Shown here piece by piece: positions 56,801 to 64,000 of a stretch of DNA of 64,000 bases (its first letter is position 1; each line of letters starts with the position of its first letter). The position numbers were made by a program, and so were the translations under genes. The notes beneath the pieces are model-generated. The model was not told the DNA's origin, searched no databases, and saw nothing but the letters and a program-made list of their open reading frames with translations. Where the stretch lies: positions 10,012,447 through 10,076,446 of the forward strand of contig OX578281.1 in NCBI GenBank assembly GCA_951217055.1, in the 5' to 3' direction. This DNA comes from Gerris lacustris. Its lineage: Eukaryota; Arthropoda; Insecta; Hemiptera; Gerridae.

Positions 56801-59800
56801 AAATAAACATATTATTATTATTATCATTCTGAGGAACAAAAAAAATTTTGTCCGATTTATTTTTGCGAACCAACATATATCTTAAATACTACATGTACGA
56901 TTTTAATGCAATTTGGATGGTAAGGTCACAGTTAGCCCATTGTTGGTTCCATATAAGCTTGTTTCTTTTCCACATGCCCTCAAACATACATTTATTTAAA
57001 CCTATATCTCAGGGCTGCAAACTAGTCAGTAAAAGTCAGTATTTTGAGGAAAGTGTATTTGGTCAGTATTTCATGAAATTGGTCTGTAAAGTCAGTTTTT
57101 TACACCATTCGGATGTCCAATGATAGGAAACAGAAGGCTCTTTTGGTGCTGCCTGGGTATGGATGTGGCACATTGCTTATGTACAGTTTTCATGAGCAGT
57201 TATATCTACCTAACAGCACCGCTCTTCTTTTTTTTTTTTTTTTTTTTTGCGGGAAAGACACAACGGCGCCTGCAGGGCAAAAGTTTTATGCCCCAGGGTG
57301 TATGAAGCTAAGCTAAGCCACCCTGGGGCCTCGCTATCCTACTCTCGATAGCGAGACCTGTCGCAGGATCCCGGGATCCCTGAGTGTGGGGATTGCGCTA
57401 CTTCCCGACTGTTCAGCCGGCACTGAGACAGACGCTGGTAGCCCTTACCCCACTAAAATCCCTGCCGGTGAAAAAACCCTCCATTTTGGGTACCATACTC
57501 TTTAAGGAGCTTATGGTACCGCTCTTCTTTAATTTAAATTTGTTTTTTATTGTAGGTGGCATTAATTATTGATTTTTTTACGTTTTTTCTTTGTTTCATG
57601 TGAATTGTACGAAGGGTTTTATGATACTTTGCAGTATCTAATTACTGATGCTCTTGCCCCATATTTCAGAAGTCAGATGTTGAGTGAAGTGGATAATTGT
57701 TATTTTACGCTTTGTTACGACGAAACTACCAACGCTGCATCCTATGAAGAGTTGAAAATAGCTGTTAGGTATGGGTCAGAATCAACTGGAAGGATTGTAA
57801 CGTGACATTTGCAAACATTTTTTATTGGCTCAGCAACTGCTCAAGATTTATTTGCCATGTTATGCGAGGCATTAGATGAGGCTAAATTGCCACGAGCTAA
57901 ATTGCTTTTGTTTAGTAATGATGGACCAAATGTTAACAAAGCTGTTACAAGACTTGTGAACGAATCTTTGATTTTGTTAAAAAGAAAAACTATGGTTGAC
58001 ATAGGAACCTGTAACATTCATGTTTTACACAATGCATTTAAACAGGGCATAGAAGTAGTCAGAGATGATGCATCAAATCTAATTTTCCAAATTCATGGTT
58101 GGCTGTCAAGGTGGGATGATTTCACTGAAGTTCAAAAAGGTCTAAATTTGTCCAGTCATAAATTTATTAAGCATGTGTCGTCGAGATGGTTATCCTTGGG
58201 GCAAGGAGGCAAACAACTTTTAGAGCAATGGCCAGCAGGCCTGGGCTTCGATGGCACCCTTAGACTCTTAGCTCTGCCTATTTAATTTGCTGACAGCATT
58301 ACCTATTTATCACGTTTCTTTATTGTTAAAAGATCGAATTTCAATTTTTACAGCTGCTCAGTGGGGAGAAGGGTGGCCGATTCTAAAAATAATTCATTAA
58401 TTATTTGATTTGTTATTATTTGTTTTAAATGAGGATTCATGTCAGGTCAGTATTTTCACATAATTAGTCAGTAAAGTCAGTAAATTTGACCTTACAACTA
58501 GTTTGCAGCCCTGATATCTTCAAAAGTACTCATCTGATTTTTATGAATTTTGGATGGTCTGTCAAAAGCAGCACCAGATTAATTTCAAACCTCTGCGCTT
58601 TTTAACTTATGCTAAATTGATCACTTCAATTCATGTAAAAAAAACCGAAACAATTTTGTCATATTAAAAAAACAGGGGAAAAAATTAAATTAAGGATACA
58701 CGTCCAAAAATTGTGGTTATTTTTAAAAATTTTTTTTTGCGAATATCTCGTAACAAAGCCTTTCTGGATCCATTTTTATAGGAACTTTTTTGTTCAGCGT
58801 CAAATTTCCTATAAGAGCCCTAAGTGTTAAGGTTTCGTTCGAAGAACACTATTTTTGCATTTGTAACAAGAATTGGTTGAGATCCTGTCTGAATATCAAT
58901 CCACCGTAATTAAAAAACTAGTCTGTTAATCTTAAACTTTAATTATACCATTCAAAAGCTTATGAAAAGCAGAAGTTTTTCCTGAATTCGCCACATTTGT
59001 AACATCCCTCAATTAAGAGTAGAAAGCTCTGGCATTTTTTTTTTTTTTTTTTTTAAATGTAAGAGGACTTAAAAGATGCTTAGCAGCTGATCATTTGAAA
59101 TTTAATGAGTGATTCTAAAAGTTTTTTTTATGCTTTTTAAAACTGTCCCTTATCCCAAGTTCTCTACCTCATTTAGTTTTAGAGAAATGATGCATTTTTT
59201 TGGAAATTTTCGTGGAAAACTGAAAAAAAAATAAAAAATAGATATCTCAAGAACTATTGAGAAATGGGCATATGCTTACTCGACAATTTTTTGTTGTATT
59301 TCACCCATAGAATCCACCAATTTCTTTATGACATTTTATTGAGGGTCATCCTATATACTGTATATATATTTTATCTACGATTGAGACGAAATATAAATGC
59401 AAAATGCTACTTTCCGCACTCGACGCGTAATGTACTATTATAGGAAGGTATGCTAGGTTAATAAAGATTTTTTTCTGAACATTTTAAAAACATCTTGCCA
59501 AATATGAATTGATTAAGAGTTCTCTCTGTGTTGAAATTGTTTTATATTTTTTATACTCTCACCGCTTCAGAGGAAGTTTTAAATGAGTTGCAGAGTTCCC
59601 ATCTTCTCGGAGGTTTGCCACTACACTCGGTTCCATTGATAATAATTTCATCACTGTTACCAAATTTTGGGCTTTCCATAACACATTCAACTTGACGATC
59701 TCTTCTTCCAGTTTTGTACAGGGATCCTGAACAGGGACCCCACTTCCATGCTTTCCATCTGGACAATTTTAAGAGTTGTACATTTTTAAATTTAATATTA

Positions 59801-60144
59801 TAATAATACTCTTACTTTAAAATTTACTGCCGAATTACTAAATCCTTTTTCTCTCATGTGATTTGTATAAGTTGTCAGTGATAGAATATAAGGAAGCTAT
59901 GTGCTACATAAATTGACAGACACTTTCATACTATCTTTCTTAAAAGTTCTCTTAAAATTGAAATGCATGTTCTAGTTTATTTATATTCTGATTTTATCTT
60001 TTATTAGTTAGATTTACTTTACCTTGTGTTGCATTTTTGAAGATTACATGATCTTGTTAGGGGTTGAGGCTTATAAAGTAAATCCTTACAAAAATAAGCC
60101 TTCACTTTTCCACTCACTTCTTCTACACAAAATGGTTTTGAAAT
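44664..60144 (-). CDS. Thrombospondin type-1 repeat protein, six 3' exons
   Basis: Exons on the minus strand: 60144-60023, 59758-59563, 55341-55237, 49457-49356, 47253-47065, 44825-44664; all GT-AG, first junction phase 2, the rest phase 0. The first two give KPFCVEEVSGKVKAYFCKD, SCNLQKCN and WKAWKWGPCS ... RDRQVEC ... CSGKPPRRWELCN, the end of one TSP1 repeat and a whole next one (WxxWxxGPCS, six-Cys pattern) as in ADAMTS, papilin or THSD7-type extracellular proteins. The last four exons add about 185 residues that are acidic then Lys/Ser-rich, with no Cys pattern and no membrane span seen. That tail is unusual for such a family, so the joining of exons 3-6 to the TSP1 exons is inferred from phase and order only. 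Upstream exons lie beyond 60144, probably outside the window. Confidence 0.6.
45159..45435. mobile_element. 277-bp TA-flanked MITE
   Basis: CAGGGTGGTCCAAAAAT and cttttggaccaccctg are the ends, with TA on both sides: Tc1/mariner-type. A G run lies at 45410-45418. Confidence 0.85.
45891..46970. mobile_element. Inverted-repeat element M6, copy 1
   Basis: taggtttgttccaacca at the left pairs with tggttagaacaaaccta at the right; inner ends share gcatgcgcat / acatgcgtat. gttccaac recurs near both ends (45903, 45961, 46004, 46859). Confidence 0.7.
46060..46107. repeat. Near-perfect hairpin in M6 copy 1
   Basis: ctactagtccctgctgtgat pairs with atcacggcagggactagtag across gccgccg. Confidence 0.85.
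47065..47253 (-). CDS. Fifth visible exon of the minus-strand gene
   Basis: Acceptor atattttag, then RMSKRTGSTLLKPGQIIKDK, LELSEVRLEIAKLSS and LTEEDFENEGDSIPSYVPQ, ending EIV at a full-consensus donor gtaagt (47064-47059). Read-through past the donor gives ten more codons and a stop; the donor makes splicing more likely. 63 codons, phase 0 both ends. Confidence 0.65.
47420..47846. mobile_element. pogo-like motif-array repeat, copy 2 (full length)
   Basis: CAGTAGAACCTTGATAAG at the left and taagcgagattctactg at the right are inverted ends; TA precedes, TT follows. 427 bp, built from about nine variants of gtgttat(c/a)gaggtt. Confidence 0.85.
47937..48972. mobile_element. Inverted-repeat element M6, copy 2
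   Basis: taggtttgttccaaccc and ggttagaacaaacctat pair as in copy 1; inner ends carry gcacatgtgc and gcgcatgc. A PIF/Harbinger remnant sits inside. Confidence 0.7.
48079..48718 (+). mobile_element. PIF/Harbinger remnant nested in M6 copy 2
   Basis: ggctgcacctaca and tgtaggtgcagcc are inverted ends; the flanking triplets are TTA and TAA. Between about 48320 and 48495 the plus strand reads WVNQFNEGRFLGQFFK and DKFKDYHRMTIETFNYIL, the N-terminal pattern of insect Harbinger transposases. The DDE core is missing. Confidence 0.7.
49356..49457 (-). CDS. Fourth visible exon of the minus-strand gene
   Basis: Acceptor ttttttttcag, donor gtaaga. Encodes EQNPGWKNDMIDVIKNDD, FNNDFNDKDLKEDNKV: very acidic and Asn/Asp-rich. 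34 codons, phase 0 both ends. Confidence 0.6.
49781..49785. repeat. Copia target duplication, left
   Basis: atagc, matched at 54065-54069; the uninterrupted sequence in copies 1 and 2 has a single atagc at this place. Confidence 0.9.
49786..49912 (+). repeat. 5' LTR of complete copia element
   Basis: 127 bases, TGTTG ... CAATA. Read base by base it is identical to 53938-54064. Very short for a copia LTR. Contains tatttttatatatattatta and no clear AATAAA apart from aaataatc. Confidence 0.93.
49913..49928 (+). other. Copia primer-binding site
   Basis: ggttatgggaaccagc abuts the LTR directly. ggttatggg is the usual start of the site that pairs with the internal part of initiator tRNA-Met in insect copia-type elements; the next bases differ from the common ggttatgggcccag. 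Confidence 0.6.
49930..53943 (+). CDS. Intact copia-type Gag-Pol polyprotein
   Basis: One uninterrupted frame of 1337 codons. Gag region with zinc knuckle CKSCSKLGHYQHQC (about 234-247); protease FYVDSGCTDHM (about 303-313); integrase HHCC finger (HLRYGHLNHKYL ... CEGCMMGK), catalytic Asp in LIHSDVWG, Asp in LRCDNALEY and Glu in CIAERFNRT; reverse transcriptase with YKARLVAKGFSQ, SLYGLKQAPRTW and FVDDLLLI; RNase H with YADSDWASD, STEAEYIAL and EDNQSAI. All key catalytic residues are present. QNCIAERFNRT has Cys where most copia integrases have Gly. ATG at 49930 lies 17 bases after the LTR. The TGA stop (53941-53943) lies inside the 3' LTR. Gag and Pol share one frame, as in many copia elements, so expression of Gag alone would need splicing. 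Confidence 0.97.
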   Translation: MNKFNPETTIPQFDGTDFDSWKFRLEVFLDEKELAVFLEKDLQDIFEEACSLNKPDDKGKITLLEKLKKDEKKCKSIIIQRIANTNLEYIKEKKTPKDIILTLQSIFQRKSVASKIYLRKQLLQMKYNEQDDIQKHFLDFDKLVRELKSIGANIQDEDIICHLLITLPKSFDAVCTAIETIDPNKLTLDFVKSRLLDEYNKRKNLESDETLGSTSENVFAGKRNVTKKVPRCKSCSKLGHYQHQCWSRNANKYPEKRGSAHMNSRHSDGDSGGDSFIAFPQGPKEMNNSVSLVSDKNSEIMFYVDSGCTDHMVNQEKYLSNVRELKDPIIVSVAKNDVFLKATKIGDIKVYYKLNNENIKGTIRNVLFIPNLKFNLFSVKRLEEGNKSILFKNGKVTVSNAKGEIITIGKREGNLYVLRFLHRNNFNSSISNASIKPNALDVWHLRYGHLNHKYLLDLSKNNLVRGIPALPNNYNNKFTVCEGCMMGKQNKLPYNKNHEVRSNKPLQLIHSDVWGKVKPQTYDGKQYFVSFIDDYTHFSKVYLMANRSEVVDHFKDYCSSASTHFGFNIQKLRCDNALEYKSHEMQQYCSKNGITVEFTCPYSSTQNCIAERFNRTILDKARSMLYGSGTPKILWGEAILAATYLLNRSPTQALKNKVPAELWYGKKPNVSRLRIFGCKAYVHIPLQLRSKLDPKSASAIMVGYSHLGYKLWNFEKQKIIRSRDVVFDENSFSETTDKSKGVNENINNESVNDKIKFELDNIENSGNESDDKSECKVELRRSQRPTKPPDRYQAGFNCSTAIALALSAESYVEDLPKNLSDLEGRDDKHLWLEAVNKELKSLEDNKTWVLTYPQPSSNIVSSKWVFKIKRDVDGNVSKYKARLVAKGFSQKEGFDYHETYSPVVKLETVRILLACANQFNMTIHQMDFETAFLNGILEETVYMKVPEGLIVSEKDKGKVCKLVKSLYGLKQAPRTWNIRFNNFVEHKLKFKRSESDCCLYVREWNDSLFIIAVFVDDLLLICKNVETINEVKAEFTKEFRMTDMGEVTSFLGIKIERDWQLGTLKISQSHYIQKLLERFEMNNCKPKSTPVEEKLNNYLSTLNDSCNKMTDKPYRELVGCIMYLMLASRPDLSFAINLFSRYQSNPKEDHWNHLKHVLRYLKGTSDVGLMFKRNHEAAPLVVYADSDWASDVSDRKSTTGYLCKVFGCTVNWATKKQTTVSLSSTEAEYIALASATCECLWIQKVLTELQVDNVIPTTIYEDNQSAIAIANNPKDHQRMKHLDVKYNFIREKVQQGIISLSHIASSDQPADLLTKALSPTKFLQLRSLLGCKFERGC
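53929..53937 (+). other. Copia polypurine tract
   Basis: gagaggggg ends exactly at the LTR start and is also coding (for the penultimate residues of Pol). Confidence 0.85.
53938..54064 (+). repeat. 3' LTR of complete copia element
   Basis: Same 127 bases as the 5' LTR with no difference seen; followed by the second atagc at 54065-54069. Confidence 0.93.
54160..54460. repeat. Short-motif inverted repeat block
   Basis: Dense recurrence of tgtctatagaca, tagaca(t/c)gt and accgtcta. ccacacttgtagacacgttg (54250) pairs with caacatgtctaccagtgtgg (54427). Probably a small MITE. Confidence 0.55.
54500..55080. repeat. Two or three diverged tandem units
   Basis: aaaacgact...ttaggatctaa and ccaataggagt(g/c)ctgaagta recur at about 54570-54675 and 54830-54945, with a weaker third at about 55000. 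Confidence 0.6.
55237..55341 (-). CDS. Third visible exon of the minus-strand gene
   Basis: Acceptor cactgaag (weak tract), donor gtcagt. Encodes EEKLEDEYIDEDLLKNGYYE and YCYNLEGVQELVKTQ. Acidic; 35 codons, phase 0 both ends. Confidence 0.55.
55502..56822 (+). pseudogene. 5'-truncated LINE, C-terminal ORF2 end
   Basis: Flanked by atcattctgaggaacaa at 55485-55501 and 56823-56839, a 17-bp duplication typical of target-primed insertion. The open frame runs to a stop at 56472-56474: IYKASVLGTLLYAAPVWLL (end of the reverse transcriptase/thumb region), a long middle, and CTVCNLKESETLAHIFLRCP, the Cys/His motif common at LINE ORF2 ends. No catalytic YADD remains. The 3' tail ends aacatattattattatt. 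No stop within 320 codons, so the insertion is fairly young. Jockey- or related clade; not resolved. Confidence 0.85.
57231..57517 (-). mobile_element. SINE or truncated LINE 3' end nested in hAT
   Basis: accgctcttcttt flanks both sides (57218-57230, 57518-57530), a 13-bp duplication. A T run at the left is the poly(A) tail of a minus-strand copy. Minus strand holds GGGATTTTAGTGGGGTAAGG, reminiscent of the 3' ends of R1-type LINEs, and GC-rich hairpins (tcgctatc...gatagcga; cacccTGGGG). Confidence 0.85.
57569..58285 (+). pseudogene. hAT-like transposase fragment with one in-frame stop
   Basis: Two frames in register, separated only by TGA at 57803-57805. Motifs: CYDETTNAASYEELKIAV, FFIGSATAQDLFAM, LFSNDGPNVNKA, CNIHVLHNAFKQG and HVSSRWLSLGQGG. 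This is the central catalytic core pattern of hAT-type proteins (D in YDETTN, D in SNDGPN, CxxH-like CNIH). The N-terminal zinc finger and the C-terminal dimerisation domain are missing. Confidence 0.8.
58660..59360. other. No gene seen
   Basis: A/T-rich with a T run at 59037-59054; resembles decayed repeat with atctcgtaac and tatctcaagaac motifs. Confidence 0.5.
59369..59439. repeat. FB4 deletion derivative
   Basis: tttatctacgattgagacga joined to gcaaaatgctactttccgca and cgacgcgtaatgtactatt: both ends of the FB4 unit with the middle deleted. Confidence 0.85.
59563..59758 (-). CDS. Second visible exon of the minus-strand gene: TSP1 repeat
   Basis: Acceptor attgtccag, donor gtgaga. WKAWKWGPCSGSLYKTGR, RDRQVECVMESPKFG and GTECSGKPPRRWELCN. 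Trp-x2-Trp and spaced Cys pairs are those of thrombospondin type-1 repeats, which bind glycosaminoglycans and carry C-mannosyl Trp. Confidence 0.8.
60023..60144 (-). CDS. First visible exon of the minus-strand gene: end of a TSP1-type repeat
   Basis: Acceptor ttttttttag, donor gtaaag. ISKPFCVEEVSGKVKAYFC, KDLLYKPQPLTRSCNLQKCN; the P-x-T-x-x-CN-x-x-C ending is that of ADAMTS-type TSP1 repeats. Phase 0 in, phase 2 out. Confidence 0.75.
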
Positions 60145-60228
60145 CTAAAAAAAAGTAAATAATAAATTCTAATTATACTTAATCAGAATTTATTCTGATA
60201 TGCACAACTAGAGTCTACCTATATGCAG

Positions 60229-60352
60229 AGCTGGATTTACATATTTGGTGGCCAGGGGCCCAAGAAACATTGCCGCCTAACCCCCCCCTCCCCCCCCCCC
60301 CCAAATGTTGTGACAATTTTGAAATTCCTATAAAAAAAAAAAAAAAAAAAAA
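60229..60352. repeat. hAT-like end scrap, C run and A run
   Basis: gagctggatttacatatttgg resembles a decayed hAT end; C runs (60281-60302) and 20 A (60332-60351) follow. Confidence 0.4.
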
Positions 60353-61106
60353 TAGTGCAGGTTTTATCCTATAAAACATATGGACTTATGTTTTATAGTT
60401 CGTCCATTTTTAACCTGATTTAATTTAATATTATTTAAATAATATTCCACTATTATTACAGGACTAGGCTGAAACCAAATCAAACCAAATAAAGTTCAAA
60501 AAGTTTTAATGAAAGTTTGAATGAAAAACAATTTTCAAGTACACAGTTTATATATACAAGTTTTATTTTATAATTAGTCATAATTTAACAGTAACTTCGT
60601 TTTTAAGGAATTGAAATGTTAAAGTGTAGTTATAAAATAATTTTTAAAAACGACCAACCATGCACCATGACTTAATGAGCGAATTTTCAAAGAAATCTGT
60701 GTATTATTAGCTTATGATAATACAGGAATATTTTGGTTTAGAATTTGGATGGGTGAAAAAAAAATTGGTACACAGGGGTACCGGGTACAAAAATCAAAAT
60801 AGTATATACCCTTCAAGATGCTTGTCCTTGGAAAGCTCTAAGAGTACAGTAATTGTTGTTATGTACACTTTTGTCATATTTTCAAATAAGAGGGGGGTAA
60901 AATGGAAAAACGCGTTTTATGCTATTTTTGACCCTAAATTGTCAAAATTTGACCCCTAAATGAACTCCAAAAATTCTGGCCAACGAACTCATCCTTTCTT
61001 TTGATATTATTGACATTTAAAATTTGTTTGAAATTTTTAAGTGCATCCTAAGGGGAGATATCGTATGGAGTGACACATATATACATATGTAAATACAGAC
61101 ATAAAA

Positions 61107-61350
61107 AAAGTGTTAAATTTTAGGAATCGATTCAGAATGGTCTAAAACGGATTTTCATGGAAAAATTCGCATTACACAAATTTTGAAGCCATCGCAATAG
61201 CTTAATTTTCTTCGAAAATTCGCTAAAAGTGTTAAATTTCAGAAATCGATTAAAAATGGTATGATTTCCATAGAGAAATTTTCAAAAATTCGCATTTAAA
61301 AAATTTTGAAGCCATTGCAATAGCTTAATTTTCTTCCAAAATTCACTTAA
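61107..61350. repeat. Two tandem units of about 120 bp
   Basis: aaagtgttaaattt(t/c)ag and ttttgaagccat(c/t)gcaatag recur in order. 60353-61106 has no gene. Confidence 0.75.
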
Positions 61351-61559
61351 AAAGAAAAGTAATTGAATACCTTTGTTGAGAAATTTGTTTATTTAAATTT
61401 CTTATACGTCTTGCTTTAACATTAGGAGAGTCATTTATGACATTTAAATTCAAGTCATAGTACAGTTATTTTAGTCATAAATATGGCTTCTGTTCCTAAA
61501 AAATTCGAAGCTTCAATTTTTTATTTTTTGGTCACTTCATTTTGACATTCTGAAAAGCA

Positions 61560-62345
61560 CGACTTTTTGCGTATTTTTGTTAATATCTCGCTTCGTCTAG
61601 CTCGGAGACCAATTGACTATCAGATCAAAATTGAAGATTATAAAATTAATTTCATACATGAAATATTTGAGTTTTTTTTACTTAGAACGAACTTTTTGGA
61701 TAATAAAGTGCTCCAAAGTTTCAGCACAAGGCGTAAAAAATAATTTTATTATATAGATAATTGTCAATTAACGTTGGTGGAGCTGAAGGGTTTGCTTGGA
61801 GATAATGCTCCTACCAATGCGACAATACAAGCAAAATTGATTGAAAAGTATGGCAAGAATACTGTTATTAGGATTCAGTGTATGCAGCGATACTGTGGAC
61901 GTCTTCTCTTATAATTGCTGCATCAGATTCACCTATTTGTGGACGTTCTTCTTCTTGATTCAATTTTTATACCAAGCGTTAGAAAGAATAGTCGCATGAG
62001 TATCGAGGAAGCTAATCATTGTAATTTTTTTGGTTTCGTTGTAATAACAATATTGTTGCCATATTTTCCAACCAATTTTGCTTCTATTGTCGCATCTGTA
62101 GGAGCATCATCTTCAAGTAAAACCTTCCATGTAAAACATAGACAATTATCTATGTAAATTTTTTTTTTTTTTTTTACGACTTGCGGGGAAACTTTGGAGC
62201 ACTTTATTATCCAAAAGGTTCGTTCTACATAAAAAATAAACATCATGTTTCATGTGTGAAAATTTATAATCTTCAATTTTGATCTGATCGTCAATTGTTC
62301 TCCGAGCTAGAGGAAGCGAGATGTTTACATAAATATACGTAAAAA
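61560..62345. mobile_element. Inverted-repeat element FB5 with coding in both arms
   Basis: Arms 61560-61870 and 62030-62345 pair: aatatctcgcttcgtctagc, aataaagtgctccaaagttt, gataattgtc. Plus strand 61773-61872 reads LVELKGLLGDNAPTNATIQA and KLIEKYGKNTVI; minus strand 62128-62031 reads WKVLLEDDAPTDATIEAKL and GKYGNNIVI. The two arms therefore keep the same peptide. Confidence 0.75.
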
Positions 62346-62700
62346 GTCTTGCAAAAACAAACACTACTCAAGATATAATAAGCTAGGTTTTTGCTAAACC
62401 GTTCGTTGTACGTAAAAAATGAAAGATAACTTTTCTGTAGGAAATTTAATAATCTATTTTTTTTTTTTTTTTTAATAATCACCTTAATTTGTCTCCGAGC
62501 CTTAGGAAGCGAGATATTCATAGAAATACGTAAAAAGTGATGCGGCGACGGATAACAGATATTCTTCGCCCTATATTCCGTAAAACGTCCATTGCACGTA
62601 AGAGATTATTTTTTGTGGGAAATTTTGTTATCTTTAATTTTGATAACCACCTTGATTGGTGTCGGAGGAATAGGAAACGAGATATTAGCAAAATACCGAA
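62290..62700. repeat. Degenerate tandem units, about 170-200 bp
   Basis: (a)agcgagat(g/a)tt...aaatacgtaaaaag recurs at about 62307, 62509 and 62676 with gtacgtaa and ctccgag(c) between. Confidence 0.6.
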
Positions 62701-62845
62701 TTTGTTGACCTTTGCCCTTGAATATCAACTAACGCGACCACGATCTCATCGCCGATTTTCAATATGTTTTTCAGAACGTCAATATGAAGTGATAAAAAAA
62801 TATAATATATTTTTTGATCAATCTGGATTTTTTCCTGATGGTAGA

Positions 62846-63790
62846 CCATGAAAAGAGGTACATTCTCTCAAAAGTCCCCACTTCTCCCCCTTGTGCTTCC
62901 CCCCTACCCCATCTTAAAGTTCAAAATTTACTTATTTTTCACTTTTTACGCTAAATTGTTTATTTTTTTAAAGGGAAGTGTTATTAACAAAACTATTTCT
63001 CACATAATTACGCACAAAAAAGGTCCTATGCATGTTTGAAGTGAGACATACCGTTTTCGAGATATTATTGATGAAAAATCCAATTTTTTATTTTTTGCGA
63101 ATCAAGATATGTTAAAAACAACACTTCTGATTTTAATGAAGTTTGGATGGTAGGCCATACATAGCCTATTGTTGATCCTATATAAATTTCAACCTTCTGT
63201 GCCTATTATTTTATCTTGCACATGCGCACAAACATACATTTATTTCGACCTTTATTTTCAAAAGTACTTAAATGATTAATATGAAATTTGGATGGTTTGT
63301 TACAAGTATCCCGCAGATGGCCCTAACTTAATTTCAACCGACTGCGCTCTTTAAATTTTGCTAAATTGATACATTAATTCATAACAGACAGACAAAAGAT
63401 TGATCAACAGACAGATAGAAAGGGAACCAATTTAGAAAATGTAAAGAGCGCAGACGGTTGAAATTAAGTTGGGGCTATCTGCAGGCTACTTGCGACAAAC
63501 CATCCAAATTTTATTAAAATCAGAAGTGTTGTTTTTAACACATCTTGGATCGAAAAAATGCAAAATTGGAATTTTTATCAACAATATCTCGAAAACGGTA
63601 TGTCTCACTTCAAACATGCATAGGACCTTTTTGGTGCAGAATTATGTGAGAAATATTTTTGTTAATAACACTTCTCTTAAAAAAATAAACAGTTTTACGT
63701 AAAAAGTGAAAAATAAGTAAATTTTAACTTTAAGAGGGGGTAGGGGGGAAGCACAAGGGGGAGAAGTGGGGACTTATGAGAAAATGTACC
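62846..63790. mobile_element. Fold-back element FB2, copy 2
   Basis: aagaggtacattctctca at the left and gagaaaatgtacctctt at the right pair; the arms and the spacer with gatcaacagacaga match FB2 copy 1, but the outermost ends differ. Confidence 0.85.
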
Positions 63791-63814
63791 TCTTATCATG
63801 CCCAGATAGCACAG

Positions 63815-63992
63815 ATATGTGGTAAATGTTTGGAAAAGAAATGGCCCATATATAAGTTTTTGATTTGGCTTAAGTTTGGAAGTGTGACGAGGTTCCACAT
63901 TGGCGTCGAACATGTTGCCGGAAAATAACCAAATTCAATTTAATGTGGTCCAAATTAACACCTAACAAGTACCCAAACATTTACCACATTAA
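63815..63992. mobile_element. Short MITE at window end
   Basis: atgtggtaaatgtttgg and ccaaacatttaccacat are perfect inverse ends (63817, 63973). No frame. Confidence 0.75.
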
Positions 63993-64000
63993 TTTTTATT

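Larger units (their letters stand above)
57010..58513 (+). mobile_element. hAT-like element with 6-bp target duplication
   Basis: CAGGGCTGCAAACTAGT and actagtttgcagccctg are the ends; atatct flanks both (57004-57009, 58514-58519). The uninterrupted sequence in FB2 has a single atatct. Sub-terminal cagta(t/a)tt motifs recur at both ends. Contains the transposase fragment 57569-58285 and a nested retroposon. Confidence 0.87.
56840..58660. repeat. FB2-related arm, split by hAT
   Basis: 56860-57009 and 58514-58640 join to match one arm of FB2: tttttgcgaacc, catttattta(g/a)acctatatct, tcaaaagtactca and ctgcgct. Only one arm is present. Confidence 0.75.

Overview
This window is AT-rich, intron-containing animal DNA, almost certainly from an insect. 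The protein hallmarks, the Ty1/copia, mariner, hAT, piggyBac-like, Harbinger, Helitron and non-LTR debris, and the canonical GT-AG introns all fit that; I cannot name the order or species from sequence alone. Three host genes can be supported, and most of the rest is nested transposable-element sequence.

Layout. 1-3.1 kb: 3' part of a Ty1/copia pol gene and a probable 3' LTR. 3.5-5.4 kb: LINE scrap, a hairpin array and fold-back element FB1. 5.47-6.13 kb (+): last exon of a ZNFX1-like protein with a C-terminal RZ-type zinc finger. 6.4-10.3 kb: a duplicated repeat, a 5S-rRNA-derived scrap, a hAT remnant with 8-bp target duplication, and palindromes. 10.57-25.76 kb (+): an 11-exon gene of 551 codons with three RRMs, the orthologue of Drosophila rumpelstiltskin (hnRNP M/MYEF2 family); every intron has GT-AG ends and compatible phase. 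Its introns hold an antisense LINE carrying a TA-flanked insert, a piggyBac-like element, a pogo/Tigger-type element inside a fold-back element, SINEs and minisatellites. 25.8-44.6 kb: a long T-rich 3' region and many inverted-repeat elements, including a Helitron. 60.14-44.66 kb (-): six phase-compatible exons of a convergent gene whose first two visible exons encode a thrombospondin type-1 repeat; its introns hold a complete Ty1/copia element with identical 127-bp LTRs, a truncated LINE, a hAT element with a nested retroposon, and short inverted-repeat elements. 60.2-64 kb: tandem and inverted repeats.

How it fits together. The rump-like gene (RNA-binding, mRNA localisation/splicing family) and the thrombospondin-repeat gene point at each other; the ZNFX1-like gene lies upstream of rump on the same strand. 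No functional link between them is visible. The most notable signals are the young copia element, fold-back families that keep a conserved start of a coding frame, a pogo-like repeat built from many copies of one short motif, and a hexamer array beside rump exon 3 in which every unit is a branch-point-like motif.

Limits: exon calls come from reading frame, splice consensus and family recognition by eye; no alignment or search was run. Repeat edges without a stated target duplication are approximate.
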